The translations under genes were made by a program, and so were the position numbers. Of a stretch of DNA of 64,000 bases, positions 12,701 through 24,657 are shown one piece after another. Position 1 is the stretch's first letter, and each line of letters starts with the position of its first letter. The notes under the pieces were generated by a model. That model saw only the letters and a program-made list of their open reading frames with translations, was not told where the DNA came from and did not search any database. Source of the DNA: Yamagishiella unicocca (lineage: Eukaryota > Chlorophyta > Chlorophyceae > Chlamydomonadales > Volvocaceae); the NCBI GenBank assembly GCA_003116995.1, contig BDSL01000009.1, positions 186,001-250,000 of the forward strand. Reading direction: 5' to 3'.

Positions 12701-13802
12701 CTACGTGCGCGTGCATCCTACCTCGGCCTCTATTGCCACCGTGTGGCGAGGCACGTTTGCTAGCATGACAGCGCTCCACAGCACGTGGTGGGTCTCAGCC
12801 GTGAAGGCTCAGGAACAGCGAGGGGGTGTCAGCAAGGCGTGAGCCGTGGCGACTGAGCATGTACGGTCAAGCGACGTTCTATCGACCTTTCCATCGGGGT
12901 TGTAAGCGCAGAAACGGACCGCCTAGATTTCCACTTCACAGTTTCGCCCATCTTTGCGGCCAGGCTTTCAAACGTTCCGCGCAACAAATCACGCAGTGTC
13001 GTTGTCGTACAGGGTACATAATTTCCAGCTTCCCTGACGCATCGATGACGAGCTCCATTTCGGAGGACGTATAATCAGCTGACATAAAGATGCCTGGGGA
13101 CGAGACGTTCGTGTTTTCGGGCCGTTTTCGGGCCGTGCTCCATTTCATCGGACAGGCCGTCGATCCGCTCTGCATTGGGGCACCATTTTCCAGTTAGTAA
13201 ACGCGCGTGGCGCACCTTTTTCCACGTAGTGACCAGACCTGCACTAGCTGCCATGTCAGCGTTCGGAGCTGGTTAGTCCCTCGGGTCAGCTGAGCTGATA
13301 AGTCCCTTGGGTCAAGAACAGGGCGGGTACGCGTTCTTCTTCTCATGCAGCTGCGTATAGAAGTATACAAGGTGCTGAACCATTTAATGCAGCAGGAGGT
13401 ATTCCTGCAGACGCTGCAGAAAATACCAGAGTGCAGAACGTAGCGAAGAGCATCATCTGTTCGTCTGAAGTTGTGACACCTGGAGCCTTATTCCTCAACC
13501 GTTCGTCTGCAAGTAACAAGCAAGTTTGCCGTTGTCCGTCATCTCGCCTGAGTCGAAGATCCATCGGTACAGAGACTTATGCGACAAGAAAAACCCATAA
13601 TACACACACTACGATCCAGAGCTGGCTTAAGTTACGTCCTGACACTTATCAGTCTAGTTCTACGACTTGCTTGCCCACGAATAGCGCAGGCGGGTGCTCC
13701 TTTCCAGCCTACAACTATATTTCTTGCCCATTTGCAGAGCCACTTTCTATATCTTTTATACTCCTTTGCCTAGTTGCTTTGTGTTTGGCGTAAAAGAGGA
13801 AA
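12701..13802. other. Intergenic: eS17 3' flank and promoter of the next gene
   Basis: No gene supported. AGTCCCTYGGGTCA occurs twice at about 13276 and 13302. The AT-richer stretch near 13740-13790 (CTATATCTTTTATACTCC) is a plausible core promoter for the gene starting at 13803. Confidence 0.4.
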
Positions 13803-14545
13803 ATGTCGTCCGTGGACCGCGTCGCCTATATGGACAACACTAGGAGTAGTCAGATTACAGAGCAAATCATCCGCGAGAAAGAAATGCAGCGGAAATACTT
13901 TCAGGAGCAGGAAGCTGCCGGACGCATCGTGCCCAAGCCGCCCACTCCTCCTCCGGAGCGAAAGACCCTGCTGGAGACCATTGGCATTCCTGAGCACGTA
14001 AAAACAATCAAGGCGGACCCCGAACAGGTGAGGTTCATCTGCGAAACGAGAGCCGTGACCGCTAAGCCTGCGGTGGACATCCTTAACCCGAAACTAAACA
14101 CCGTGAATGCACCTTTTACAGGCTCTGAGCTTGAGTCTGAGCAAACACACCTGGAAGGCGAACCCCGGTTACCTCGTTCGTGACGGGCCTTCAACTGCCT
14201 CAGTCATGAAGAAGGACTACACTTGGGATGAGGACGAGGTGGGTTCCAAATTCCTCTCGGGAGTACCTTCGGCTCTGGGCTGCAGATGGATGTTGCGCAT
14301 GTGGTCGCCAGGGCGTTGGTGTTGCCATGTGTTTTCGCCCTGCCTTTGCTCGTTCAAGTCCATAATCTCCCGACCTCTCCCCCCCTCCTGATAACCCCTG
14401 CCATTCGGACCCACAGATTCAGCTGATGAAGGAGCAAGGAATCTTCGACAAAAAGTTTAACAGGCGGCGGGATGATTTCGTGGACTACTGCGAAGCCTCG
14501 GCACGGATGATCCACCTCACGAAGGGATCCAACCCCCAAAAATAA
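13803..14545 (+). CDS. Small probable ciliary protein, weakly FAM183/CFAP144-like
   Basis: Three exons fit in phase 0: 13803-14027, 14122-14238 and 14417-14545, encoding 156 aa. The protein is highly charged with no signal peptide or membrane segment. The N-terminal stretch NTRSSQITEQIIREKEMQRK followed by YFQEQEAAGR resembles the amphipathic N-terminus of FAM183/CFAP144 microtubule inner proteins. The C-terminal block KKFNRRRDDFVDYCEASARM resembles the basic end of that family. If correct, it would lie inside doublet microtubules of the cilium. The match is from memory and short, so it could be another small axonemal or cytosolic protein. The gene model itself is clean. Confidence 0.6.
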
Positions 14546-15368
14546 GCATGATCATTTTTATAGAAAGGTGCAATGTCCATTTTGTATGATGCTCAGATAG
14601 GTAGTGTGCATGCTGCAAGTTGGCAGGTGCCTGTGTGCGAATCGAGTCATTAAAGCGCTGACGGGTGCCGACTCAAGTGGGTTTGCTTGTTACATATGAA
14701 TGTACGATCGCGTTAAAGTCTAGTACAGGCACGTTTGCTAACCACACGGACACAGGTCCAAGCCGTTGAGGGCCGTGGTTGGCTGGCGGCATGGACGCTG
14801 GCAGCTTGTGTCTAGAGCAACGGATGTGGTACGGCAGCGGAAGCTGTTGTAAGGTAGGGCTGGAGGTATATCCCCTTGAGGCGAATCAATTCAGCGCAGT
14901 GGGGCTCGAGGAAGGTGCTATGGACGAGTTTTGGCGTGTGGCATGATCCTTTCGATTGAGGGGTTAGGATGTGATGAGTTATTTGGCAAGATACCGTAAC
15001 ACCGGCGTGGGTGCACATTAGCATGCTACATCTGTTGCGCCAGAAACATAGGTGGACGCCAGTAATGGCAGTGTGATTCTTGCGCCGATGGCAACTGACT
15101 AACATGCACACTAGATCGGAAGGCGGTACGTGCGCACGGCAGTCTTACTGCATGGCCTATGGAGGAATGGAGCTACATATCTTACCGTCTGTCACTTACC
15201 AATTGTCTGCTCCATCTCTTTTTTCATACGACGCTTGAAAGTGCGCGGCGCATAGTTGCCGCATGCACCCTGCGCAACATTCCAGCAGCGCCACTGATGT
15301 AGGCGAAGCGCCTTGATAAAACGATATTATAAGGCGGCCATTAGGATTTGCCATAGGCACAAGCCTAA
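14546..15368. other. Intergenic: 3' flank of the ciliary-like gene and CPSF73 promoter
   Basis: No gene seen. TGTAA at 14848-14852 is the first poly(A) candidate after the upstream stop codon (303 nt away). The stretch just before 15369 is AT-richer and should carry the CPSF73 promoter. Confidence 0.4.
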
Positions 15369-18300
15369 ATGGCCGCCAAACGGAAGTTGGCAGAGGAGGT
15401 CGCGGTAGAAGGCGGCGAGCTTGACACGTCCAACCATGCGCATATCATACCTTTGGGAGCTGGATCAGAAGTGGGCCGCTCTTGCATTATCTTCAAATAC
15501 CAGTAAGGGCGAATCTCCGCAATCTGGCACGGACCTTATCTGGACAATAATGCATCCGTCATGCGCACAGGGACAAGACTGTCATGTTTGACTGTGGCAT
15601 CCATCCCGCATACAAGGGTATGGATAGCCTGCCCTTGCTGGACGACATCGAAATCGACACGGTGGACGTCGCGTTGATCACGCACTTCCACCTCGACCAT
15701 TGTGCGGCGGTACCTTATCTGCTGAGGAAAACCCGCTTTAAGGTGCGCGGCGGCGGGAAGGTGGCCGCGTGCCTCAGCAGCAGGGGTTGGTTTGAGAGAC
15801 CGCAGCGTGCAGCAGTGCTTCGACGTCAATAACCTCCACACCCACTGCCTCGTACTGTTGTCGTCATGCTCCGATTGCGCAGCAATCTTCCAGCAGCGGC
15901 TCTCCTCTGCTGCCCAGTATGCAAGTTACGTCCGTCTACTGGGTCTCCGAGGTCTCTCCCTTGCCGCAGCTCTTCCAGCAACCCGCCTATGCCAAACCTC
16001 CCACCTTCCCTTGACCGCCATTTCCATCCCCAGGGCCGCATCTTCATGACCCACCCGACCAAAGCGATCTACTACTCACTGCTTCGCGATCTCGCCAAGG
16101 GTGCCAAGCACAGCAGCGAGGAGGCACTGTTCAACGAGGAGGACCTGGATGCGTCCATGGAGCGCATCGAGGTGGTGGATTTCTACCAGACCATTGAGGT
16201 GGCCGGCATGCAGGTGGGACCGGAACCAGGAACAAGGGACACAGCGTAGCTAGCGGCTTGGCTGAATGGCGGACCTGACCAGGGTGTGACCTGACGGCGG
16301 GAGGGTGAGGGGGGTAGGGGGGAGTGAAGCCATGCCACCGCCATTGCTCCACGCTTTGTTGTGCTGACGGATGGATGGCGGTCTAGGTCGGCGCTTTTGG
16401 CCGAGTGCGGATGTTCAGTTGAGGGCAGAAAGTTGCTGGGCGGAGACCCAGGCTCTCGCTGCCCCTGGCCCTCCCCTCGGTCCCTGCCTCCGCCTCGTCC
16501 TCCCCGCCACACGTCCTTGCCGCCGTCCACGTGCTGCCCGCAGATCACCCCCTACCGTGCCGGCCACGTCATCGGCGCCGCAATGTTCCTGGTGGAGGTG
16601 GCGGGGCTGCGCTGCCTGTACACGGGCGACTACTCGCGACTGCCGGACAGGCACCTGCCAGCGGCGGACATCCCGCCCGTGATGCCGCACATCGGTGAGC
16701 ACCGCGCAGGTCGTCCGGAGGCGGCCATGCGACACGGGCTCCGTAGATAGTGAAGTAGTCCTCCCCTTCTCCGCCGAAATCCACCCCTCGTTCAACCCTT
16801 GTTCCTTGGTTTCTCGCGGCTCGATTTCATTGACGCGCGCCTGCCCTTTCCTGCACGCACAGTCATTGTGGAGAGCACCTACGGCACCAGCCGCCACCTG
16901 CCTCGCCAGCAGCGCGAGCAGCTGCTGCTGGACACGATTCGCAACACGCTCAACCGCGGGGGGCGCGTGCTGATGCCGGTGGTGGCGCTGGGGCGGGCGC
17001 AGGTGAGGGCCCAGGGGGCGAGTGGTGGCGCTGGCCTCCGGAGTGGCTCACACAGCAGCATGGCTGTGCACTGGCGGCTGCAGCGTGGGCATGAGTAATC
17101 GGGGGGTCCGCACCTACATGCAAGGACCGGCTTCGTCCGCACTTCTTACCCCATCTTGGTGGCCACGCCCGTTGATGATCCTACAACACCAATGTCCAAT
17201 TGCTGTCAGACAACCCAGTGGTGACAATGTCCGTCTGAGGGCACCTGTAGCTAACCCAGCACTCGTCGCACCCGACAACCTTTTAGTATATGCTTACACG
17301 AGGACACCAAAAAAGTGTCCAATCGCCTGCAACGCCCGCTGATGATCCCAAAACACCATGTCCAATTCCAGACATCTCAGTGGTGATAACGTTGTAGTCT
17401 GAGGGTACCCGTTAGGACACCAGCATTCCCATATCATCCATATAGTTGCAATGGCAACTACGGAAGATTTCCATGTACGACGCCCGTTGATGATTCTACA
17501 ACACCAATGTCCAATTGCTGTCAGACACCCCAGTGGTGACAACGTTGAACTGAGGGCACCCGTTATCATTCCAGCATCCACACACCCATTCCAACGCAAA
17601 CAGTATGTTGTACGTCGGCGGCATCCGAATTTCTGTCGCAACGCCCGTTGATGATTCCAAAACACCATGTCCAATTCCAGACATCTCAGTGGTGATATCG
17701 TTGTAATCTGAGGGTACCCGTAACCACGCCAGCACTCCCATATTATTTTTGATAATCGCAATGGCAACAACGCTAGATCTCGAAGTATGACGCCCGTTGA
17801 TGATCCTACAACACCAATGTCCAATTGCTGTCAGACACTCCAGTGGTGACAATGTTCGTCTGAGGGCACCTGTAGCTAACCCAGCACTCTTAACACCCAC
17901 CACGCTATGTTTTGTACGGCGATGAAACCCGTATTCCGGCCCCATGACGCCCGCAACGCCCGTTGATGATTCCAAAACACCATGTCCAATTCCAGACATC
18001 TCAGTGGTGATATCGTTGTAATCTGAGGGTACCCGTAACCACGCCAGCACTCCCATATTATTTTTGATAATCGCAATGGCAACAACGCTAGATCTCGAAG
18101 TATGACGCCCGTTGATGATCCTACAACACCAATGTCCAATTGCTGTCAGACACTCCAGTGGTGACAACGTTCGTCTGAGGGCCGCCCGTAACCGTTATTT
18201 GGCCCCGCCCTCACCCACTCGCATGCACGGCCCCCATGTGTGCAACCACCAGCATCATCTACTCCTATCTCCGCCTCCCCTTATCATGACGATGCTGAGA

Positions 18301-21300
18301 AACTTCCACCCACTCTCCCCGGATGCGCGCCTCCGCCCTCCCGCGCCCCCACTTCCCCGCGGGCCAGGAGCTGCTCCTGCTACTGGATGAGTACTGGGAG
18401 GCGCACAAGGCGGAGCTGGGCGGCATCCCCATCTACCAGGCGAGCTCCATGATGAGTAAGGCCCTCGGGGTGTACCAGACCTACGTGGAGTCCCTCAACG
18501 ACGACATCAAGCGAGTCTTCCATGTGGGTCGGAGCGGGCAGCTGGCTGGGCGAACTAGGACCAATCGTGGCTACCAATCGTGGCTGGGGGGCACCGGTGG
18601 GCGCCAGTGTGTGTGGTTTTGCGGTGCGCTGGGGGCCGTAGTGTTTCCTGGCGATACAACATTGGCATAGGACGGCTAGCCTGGAGTAGAGTACCTTCTT
18701 TGGGCCATATCATCCTTTCAGCGCAAGTATCCACCGCGACACTGACGGGCTTCGTCCGCCCCTCCACCCCGCAGGACCGCAACCCCTTCAAGTTCCGCCA
18801 TGTGCAGACCCTCAAGAACCCCGCCCACTTCATCGCCGACTACTCGGGCCCCTGCGTCATCATGGCCACCCCCTCGGGGCTGCAGTCGGGGGCCTCGAGG
18901 GACTTCTTCGAGGCCTGGTGCGAGGACGCCAGGAACACCTGCATCATCTGTGACTTTGCGGTGCAGGTGCGGAGGGGAAGGGAGGGGCCCGGGCCGGGGG
19001 GTTGGCCTTGTGCCGGGGGGCCGGTCCACTTGTGTATTGCTGTCGTACCTCCCTACTCGCTCGGTCGGGTGGCTGCAGGCATGCTGTCCGTGTGCGGCCA
19101 CATGCGGTTTTTCGTGGGGCCGCTCCCTCGCCTCAGCGGCTGTCAGTCCTCCCAGTAACGCCGCACCGCCCCCACGCGCGCAGGGTACACTGGCCAAGGA
19201 GATCCTGGGCGGCCCGAGCGCCATCACCACCCGGGAGGGACGGAGGGTGAGTGGGTGGGTGTGGGTGGGGTGAGTGGGCGGGGGTGGGGGAAGAAGGGAC
19301 TGACGGGGCGGAGGTGCGATCACACTCACACCTTGGAGCAGCGGTGCAGTTGTGGCCGGCTGCGCTTGTGTTCGTCTTCGTCTTCGTCGTTGTCAGGAGC
19401 ATGTCCCAGCCCAGCTGACATCGCGGCGGGCTTAGCTACCTGGAAGAGCAACGAGCCGCACTGCATGCGCCTGCTGCTACCGTGAACTGCTTCCTTCATG
19501 GCATTTCACCAGGTGCTGGTCGCTTCATGATGCTAGGTCACCATAACGCTTTGAGCAGTACGACATGCTGCCAGCAAGTCCCGCGCAGTGCGGCGGCGGC
19601 TGTTAGCCCGTGTTGACGCCCTGTTGGCCAAACGCTTGGCCAACCTCCTCCTCCGCTGCACTCTCTCCCTCCCCTCCAGGTGCCGCTCCGCATCACCGTG
19701 CACAACATTTCCTTCTCCGCCCACGCCGACTTCGACCAGACCTCCGGCTTCCTGGACACAGTCAAGCCCCCCCACGTGGTGCTCGTACACGGCGAGTACG
19801 GCGAGATGCGCAAGCTGGCCAAGGCGCTCAAGGACGGCGCCAAGGCCGCGGGTCTGGCGCGGGAGGTGTACACCCCGGTGCTGCAGCAGACAGTGGCGGT
19901 GAGCGGGAGGGGGGCTGCCACTGAGGGAGCGACCAAGCTGTGGGAGTGCCCCCGAAGCAACTCAGTCCGTGTCGGGAAGAGTAGAGGAGGGGCTCGTGTA
20001 CCTTTACTATAGCACGCGTGTTGTGAATGTTCCTGATTGATGGTTGATATTACGTGTGTAGATACTACGTTTAAAGATACGACGTTTATTGATATATGAC
20101 GTTGTAATGATGTCCTTCGACCCGCTGCCCCCCTGGTCAGTCGGTGTCCTTCCCACCTGCCCGTCCCGCTCAGCCCCAGACTCTTAATGCCACCCGGCAC
20201 CCGCACGTCCGCCTGCTGCTGCAGATCGAGCACAAGCCCGATCTCAGCGTGCGGCTACAAGGTCGGCTGGGCGAGAAGCCGCTGCGGGAGGGCGGCGTGG
20301 TGCGGGGCGTGCTGGTGCGCCAGGCGGGCGGGTTCGGGCAGCAGCTGCTGCACCCGGAGGACCTGCCCCGCTACACCAAACTGCTCAAGGGGCGGGTCAC
20401 GCAGCGCCAGGCCATCAGTGTGGACAAGCCCTTCTCCGCCATCCGGCTGGCGCTGGAGGTCATGTTTGAGGGCGTGGAGGGGTCGGGCACGGTGCCTGTG
20501 GCGTCGGTGCCGGGCACGAGTGGGAAGGTGCGGCGGGCAGGAGAGGCGGGCAGGGGTGGCGGGCAGGAGAGGCGGGCAGGAGAGGCGGGCAGGGGTGGCG
20601 AAGCCGGGGGGAAGGAACCGCGTTTTACTGGAGGGGCAGGCAGGGCATGGTGTGGGCATGCTTCCCTTCTGCTGTCTTGGCAACTTGAACCACTTGCTAC
20701 CGGACCTGACGCGAGACACGTCCCGCGCCGGACGCCCCACTACTCCTGTGCGCCCTGTCGGCCCCCGTCCTGGTGCAACAGGGGGGCGAGACGCTTGCTG
20801 TGGTGGTGGGTGAGACGGTGACGGTGCGCTACGTGCCCGCGGACGACACCGCCGGCACGGACGCGCACGTCATCCTGGAGTGGGAGGGGGGCCGGCAGGG
20901 CGACATGGTGGCGGATGCCGTGATCGCCGTGGTGCTCCAGGTGGGGCTGTGCGCACGTGCGCGAGGGGGATAAGGGGCTCGGGATGCAACGTCCGTCGAC
21001 TAATCTGCTAGGGATGCACAGGTGCTGCCCTTTGAAAGCATAGTTAGGACCGGGCCAGCTAAAATGGACCAGCTTGTTGCTCTTGCTCTTGCCAAATGGG
21101 TGTCTTCCGTTCTCAGCCACCACACCTGCCCACTGGTTGTCCCCTCCCCCACCCCGGCGCCCCCGACGCAGTCCCTAACCGAGCCGCCAGCCGCATCGAA
21201 CGCCGAGTCTGCGATGCTGCGCGCTCGCGCTGCCGGCGACGAGGCCGCCGCCGCCACGGCCGAGCTCCACCTGATTGCGGCGCTGCTCCGGAGCCAGTAC

Positions 21301-21489
21301 GGCCCCGCTGTGGTTGACGAGGCTAGCAGCACCATCAGCATGTCGGTGGACGGCATTGCGGCGGCGGTGGATCACCGCGAGGGCAAGGTGGTGTGCGCGG
21401 AGGTGGGGCTCCGAGGGCGCATCGAGAAGAGCCTGGACCGGCTGGCTGCGGCCATACGGCCTGTGGCGGTGGACCGGCCTCAGGAATGA
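15369..21489 (+). CDS. CPSF3: CPSF73, cleavage and polyadenylation specificity factor endonuclease subunit
   Basis: Zinc-dependent endonuclease that cuts pre-mRNA before polyadenylation, in the nuclear CPSF complex. Exons: 15369-15502, 15571-15742, 16034-16213, 16544-16694, 16863-17002, 18368-18523, 18775-18966, 19184-19246, 19680-19898, 20225-20527, 20782-20940 and 21172-21489, giving 728 aa (human about 684). The metallo-beta-lactamase core begins [12 protein letters not shown], with MFDCGIHP, the catalytic [16 protein letters not shown] and LYTGDYSR. The beta-CASP part follows with [33 protein letters not shown] and GTLAKEI. The late motifs are SFSAHADF and LVHGEYGEM. The last three exons match the CPSF73 C-terminal domain, with EWEGG and [14 protein letters not shown]. 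All metal ligands I can place are intact. An N-terminal extension of about 20 aa precedes the conserved start. Intron 5 (17003-18367) carries the snoRNA-like array. Confidence 0.93.
17167..17242 (+). ncRNA. Candidate C/D-box snoRNA, type A copy 1
   Basis: TGATGA (17173-17178) and CTGA (17235-17238) enclose 66 nt and are flanked by GCCC and GGGC that can pair as a terminal stem. Internal CAGTGGTGAC may act as C'. Predicted only from pattern. Confidence 0.5.
17334..17406 (+). ncRNA. Candidate C/D-box snoRNA, type B copy 1
   Basis: TGATGA (17340-17345) to CTGA (17399-17402) spans 63 nt. Flanks GCCC/GGGT allow a short stem with one G-U pair. The guide-like stretch before CTGA differs from type A. 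Confidence 0.5.
17482..17557 (+). ncRNA. Candidate C/D-box snoRNA, type A copy 2
   Basis: TGATGA (17488-17493) to CTGA (17550-17553), 66 nt, GCCC/GGGC flanks. The bases next to CTGA (AACGTTGAA) diverge from the other A copies. Confidence 0.5.
17643..17715 (+). ncRNA. Candidate C/D-box snoRNA, type B copy 2
   Basis: TGATGA (17649-17654) to CTGA (17708-17711), 63 nt, GCCC/GGGT flanks; core identical to B copy 3. Confidence 0.5.
17792..17867 (+). ncRNA. Candidate C/D-box snoRNA, type A copy 3
   Basis: TGATGA (17798-17803) to CTGA (17860-17863), 66 nt, GCCC/GGGC flanks; nearly identical to A copy 4. Confidence 0.5.
17958..18030 (+). ncRNA. Candidate C/D-box snoRNA, type B copy 3
   Basis: TGATGA (17964-17969) to CTGA (18023-18026), 63 nt, GCCC/GGGT flanks. 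Confidence 0.5.
18107..18182 (+). ncRNA. Candidate C/D-box snoRNA, type A copy 4
   Basis: TGATGA (18113-18118) to CTGA (18175-18178), 66 nt, GCCC/GGGC flanks. Last copy of the array, about 185 nt before the exon 6 acceptor. Confidence 0.5.
20528..20612. repeat. 13-nt minisatellite, GCGGGCAGGAGAG type
   Basis: Imperfect tandem copies at the start of CPSF73 intron 10, beginning right after the donor site. Confidence 0.7.
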
Positions 21490-22864
21490 GTTAGGGAGGT
21501 CACGGGAGCCCCAGCCCACGTGCTGGCTGGTTTTGTTCTCGATGCAGCAGCGGACAGGGGCAGGCAGGCGTGGTGAGGGATTACGGGGGGAAGCACTTGG
21601 AGGCCGTTGGATCTCCCGGGTGACTTTCAGCGGGCATTACATGTAGCAGAGTGCAGATTGGGTCGAGCATGGCAGCGTTTGTTTATTGTTTTGGCAGGCA
21701 GAGCTGTCTAGCGACCGCACTCAACATGTAGTCATGAGGTAGGAGCAGAGGGGCGATGCGGTGGACACAGGCAGAGCAGGCTAGGCATCCATAAGGAGGA
21801 GAGCCGTGTATGTCGTTTGTACTACCGAAGTGTGTCGGGAGTTGCGATTTAATATGGATGTGTAGATATTTGATGCCCCACGAGGATGACGCAATGAATC
21901 AGTGGAGCCGGATTTCGGACCATCTCGCCACGCATGAGTCATCCACGCGCAGTACGAGTGCACGTTGCGATGGTGTGCGTGCGATCTGTAAACTACGACG
22001 ACACATGACTGGCTGCAGCAGCTGGCATTACTGGCTGGCAAATTGCAATGACAGGCTATCTCGAGAGTTAGCACTCGTTTCCACGTTGTGATCACTCACG
22101 CGGATGCACATGGGTATGCAGGCTGTGACGACGCCCCAGCGTCAACAAACAACGTGTATCGCTTCGCCCCCAACTTGTACGCAAGCACCCTGCACGTCTT
22201 CCCTCCCACCAATCCAGATGCGCATCACAGATCTTACAACCAAAAAAAGCAGTGCACCAAGTAAGGATATCCTTAGTCGGGTGTCTACCAGCCGCATATC
22301 TGTCTATCCACTGCACCTGTGTCTCCTCCGCCGCCAAACACCTACGGCCAAGCAAACCGCACAGAGTGTGGTTGCCATACCTTGTCTGATACCTAACCTC
22401 ACTGCCCCACGCACTCGCATGTCTACCCGCTAACCCCGCATAGCTAACACCTAGCAGCGCGGTCTCCTCGCAGAACCTGCCCCACACCCCTAGCTCCAGC
22501 TTGCGTTGTCCTGTACGGTTGCTTCTATATCGGGTCAGCGCACGACTCCTGCTACACGGCCTCCAGCAGCGGCGATGATCCAACGTGGCATCCCCTGCAC
22601 GCACACCCGCTAGGTTACCCACTAGTGCACCCGGACTCGCAGCACACGGCGCTCCGCCCCCTCCTCCTCCCAGCCCCCTCAGCACCTTGCCACAGCCATT
22701 GCAGCCTCCATCGGCTGGTGCGCCAGGTCCGCAACGCAGAGCCGTAGGCTCAGGTTCTGACCTCTGCCCACCCCACATCGAGCCTTCGTCTGACGGGAAG
22801 TCCTTACGCTGGTCTGCACGCGTGGGCTGCTCCGCTGCCAGATCCGCTGGCTAGTTCCGAGCGT
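21490..22864. other. Convergent 3' flanks of CPSF73 and eIF3e
   Basis: No gene supported. The first plus-strand TGTAA after CPSF73 is at 21987-21991. The first minus-strand TGTAA (TTACA on plus) after eIF3e is at 22234-22238. If both are used the two long 3' UTRs face each other without overlap. Confidence 0.45.
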
Positions 22865-24285
22865 CTACGGCTTTACGCTGCCGACGACTGTGTTGGCCAG
22901 CACGTACGTGCGGACGGAAAGCATCTTTGCCTTCTCGATCAGCTGCTCGTGCACGGACTGGGACTGCGTGCCCATCACCACTGTTCCGGACTTCGAGTCA
23001 ATCTTTGCGTTCAGCTTTGCGTTCAGGATGAGGCTGGCAATCCACTTCTCCGCTGCCTCCTGGTCCATGCCCAGGCGCTCCGCCAGCAGCGCGATGGAGA
23101 TGGACTGGTGTATCCGGCAGTACGTCTCGAAGATGAACAGGCGCGCGTTCTCAATGAACTCGTCCTTGTAGGCTGCGAGGAAGAAGTCGTTGTCGAGCAC
23201 CGCTTCGCACTCCTTCAGCTTCTGCTGCGCGCCGTCAAAGTCGTAGTGCACGAAAACACACTCCAGGAACTGGGTAACGGGGTCGCTGTACTCATACGAC
23301 TCCTGCTGGATTGCCCGGATAAGCTCCTTCAGCACGCTGCGCTGCTTCTTTTTGTTGATGACGACCGCCACCGCCACATAGCGCAGCAGGTGCGGCGCGT
23401 TGATCTGGATGGCTGAGAGGTACGCGGGCGACAGATAGAGGTCGATGATGTCGTTGCGGCCGTTCTCGTGGTTCCAGAAGACATAAAGGGACCAATGCAG
23501 CAGCCACGTCCGCTGCTGCAGCTGGGCTAGCGGCGGGGCGAAGGTCTGGTTGTCGATGGCCTCCTTAAGCTTAAACACGTCCTCGCGCGCTTCCTGAATG
23601 TTTACCGCTTCGTGCATGAGAATCTCAGCTGCAAGTTTGCCCCACAATGCGCTCATGTTCCGCTCGCTGTTGGTGCATAGCGTGCGGTAGGACTGCAAAA
23701 GTTCAGCCGCCAGCGAGTAGTTCCCGCAGTTGAACTGGAAGCGCGCGTATTGATACAGCGCCTCGACGTGCTCGGCACCAATCTGAAACTCCTCTTGCAG
23801 GAACTGCAGGTTGAAGCTTTTGTCCTGGCGGAACTTCTCCACGACGTGCCTATTCTGCAGGCACTTGATAATGGGGTCCACATCTGCCTGCAGCTGCCGC
23901 AGCCGAGCCACAACCTGCGTGCGGCGCTCCTTCATTTCCTGGGGCACATCCTCCACGCCGTTGAGGCCCTTGTAAATGTCCATGGCAAAGTCCACCTGCG
24001 CGCGCAAAGGGCAGACCGTCAGCGCACCCCAGTCCCCATCCCGAAACACCGGCAGAGGTAATTTTTTGAAACATTATGCAGATCTGGGGAGTTTTGAGAT
24101 AATCACGCCCCCATTCAGTTCCGCACCATGTTCGTCTTGTCAAGGAGCGCCAGCTTCGCCCGCAGAATGTCGTCCTCATTGTAAAGGCCACGCTCCTGGA
24201 GGTACTCCATAATCGGAAGAGTCAAGTGCAGGTCCAGGTACTGCACCAGCTTGGAGGACAGCTCATAGTTCTGTGCCGCCGCCAT
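22865..24285 (-). CDS. EIF3E: Translation initiation factor eIF3 subunit e (INT6)
   Basis: Subunit of the eIF3 complex on the 40S ribosome during initiation. Two exons: 24285-24127 (53 aa) and 23995-22865 (376 aa), total 429 aa, near the animal and plant length. The N-terminus (KLVQYLDLHLTLPIMEYL, then DKTNM|VDFAMDIYKGL) matches the eIF3e N-terminal domain. The middle is the helical PCI region with ALYQYARFQFNCGNYSLAAE, LWGKLAAEILM, QQRTWLLHWSLYVFWNHENG and IIDLYLSPAYLSAIQ. The winged-helix end carries FIENARLFIFETYCRIHQSI and AKIDSKSGTVVMG. The start is the ATG before AAAQNYELS; the intron (131 nt) falls right after the conserved TNM. The gene is divergent from Gemin5 across 372 bp. It lacks the variable tail found after the PCI domain in animals. 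Confidence 0.95.
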
Positions 24286-24657
24286 CTTTGCGGGCTGCGC
24301 ACTAGCGCAAGCAATGACTACGTAGGCCAAGTCAGGAGTGATCAGGTATATGGTGTGCACAGCTGTGCGAGCACAGCAATGGAAAGGAGAGAAGTGGTGC
24401 AGTCGGAAGGCGACATTTCCGCGGTTTGTACGGCCAATAGACCAAGTGACCATAGGGGCCCCTGCGCTTGCATGGAGGCCATAATACATTCATGTCAAAA
24501 ATGTATGCGTGATCAGTGCAGAGAGCTGGGGTTCCGGTAACAAGTGGTGCCCAGTGTCCATCGATCCTCTTGCCCGTGCCCTCGCCACGCAAGAATGCTA
24601 GTATCCAACTAGCACCCAACCTTGCGCTGTGCGAACGCACTCATCACTGCCAGGGAA
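24286..24657. promoter_or_regulatory. Divergent promoter shared by eIF3e and the Gemin5-like gene
   Basis: 372 bp between the two start codons on opposite strands. No clear TATA box. Both 5' UTRs and core promoters must lie here. Confidence 0.6.

Larger units (their letters stand above)
17167..18182 (+). repeat. Alternating A/B tandem array in CPSF73 intron 5
   Basis: Seven units in the order A-B-A-B-A-B-A. Unit starts (GTTGATGAT or GCTGATGAT) are at 17171, 17338, 17486, 17647, 17796, 17962 and 18111. A to B steps are 167, 161 and 166 nt; B to A steps are 148, 149 and 149 nt, so the higher-order period is 310-315 nt. The blocks at about 17640-17870 and 17955-18182 are nearly identical and look like the latest duplication. 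Conserved cores are separated by less conserved linkers. Confidence 0.9.

Noticed and set aside
17167..18182. CRISPR-like array (regular repeats with spacers)
   Set aside because: The units are long, of two alternating types, with linkers that are themselves repeated, inside a nuclear intron; no cas genes.
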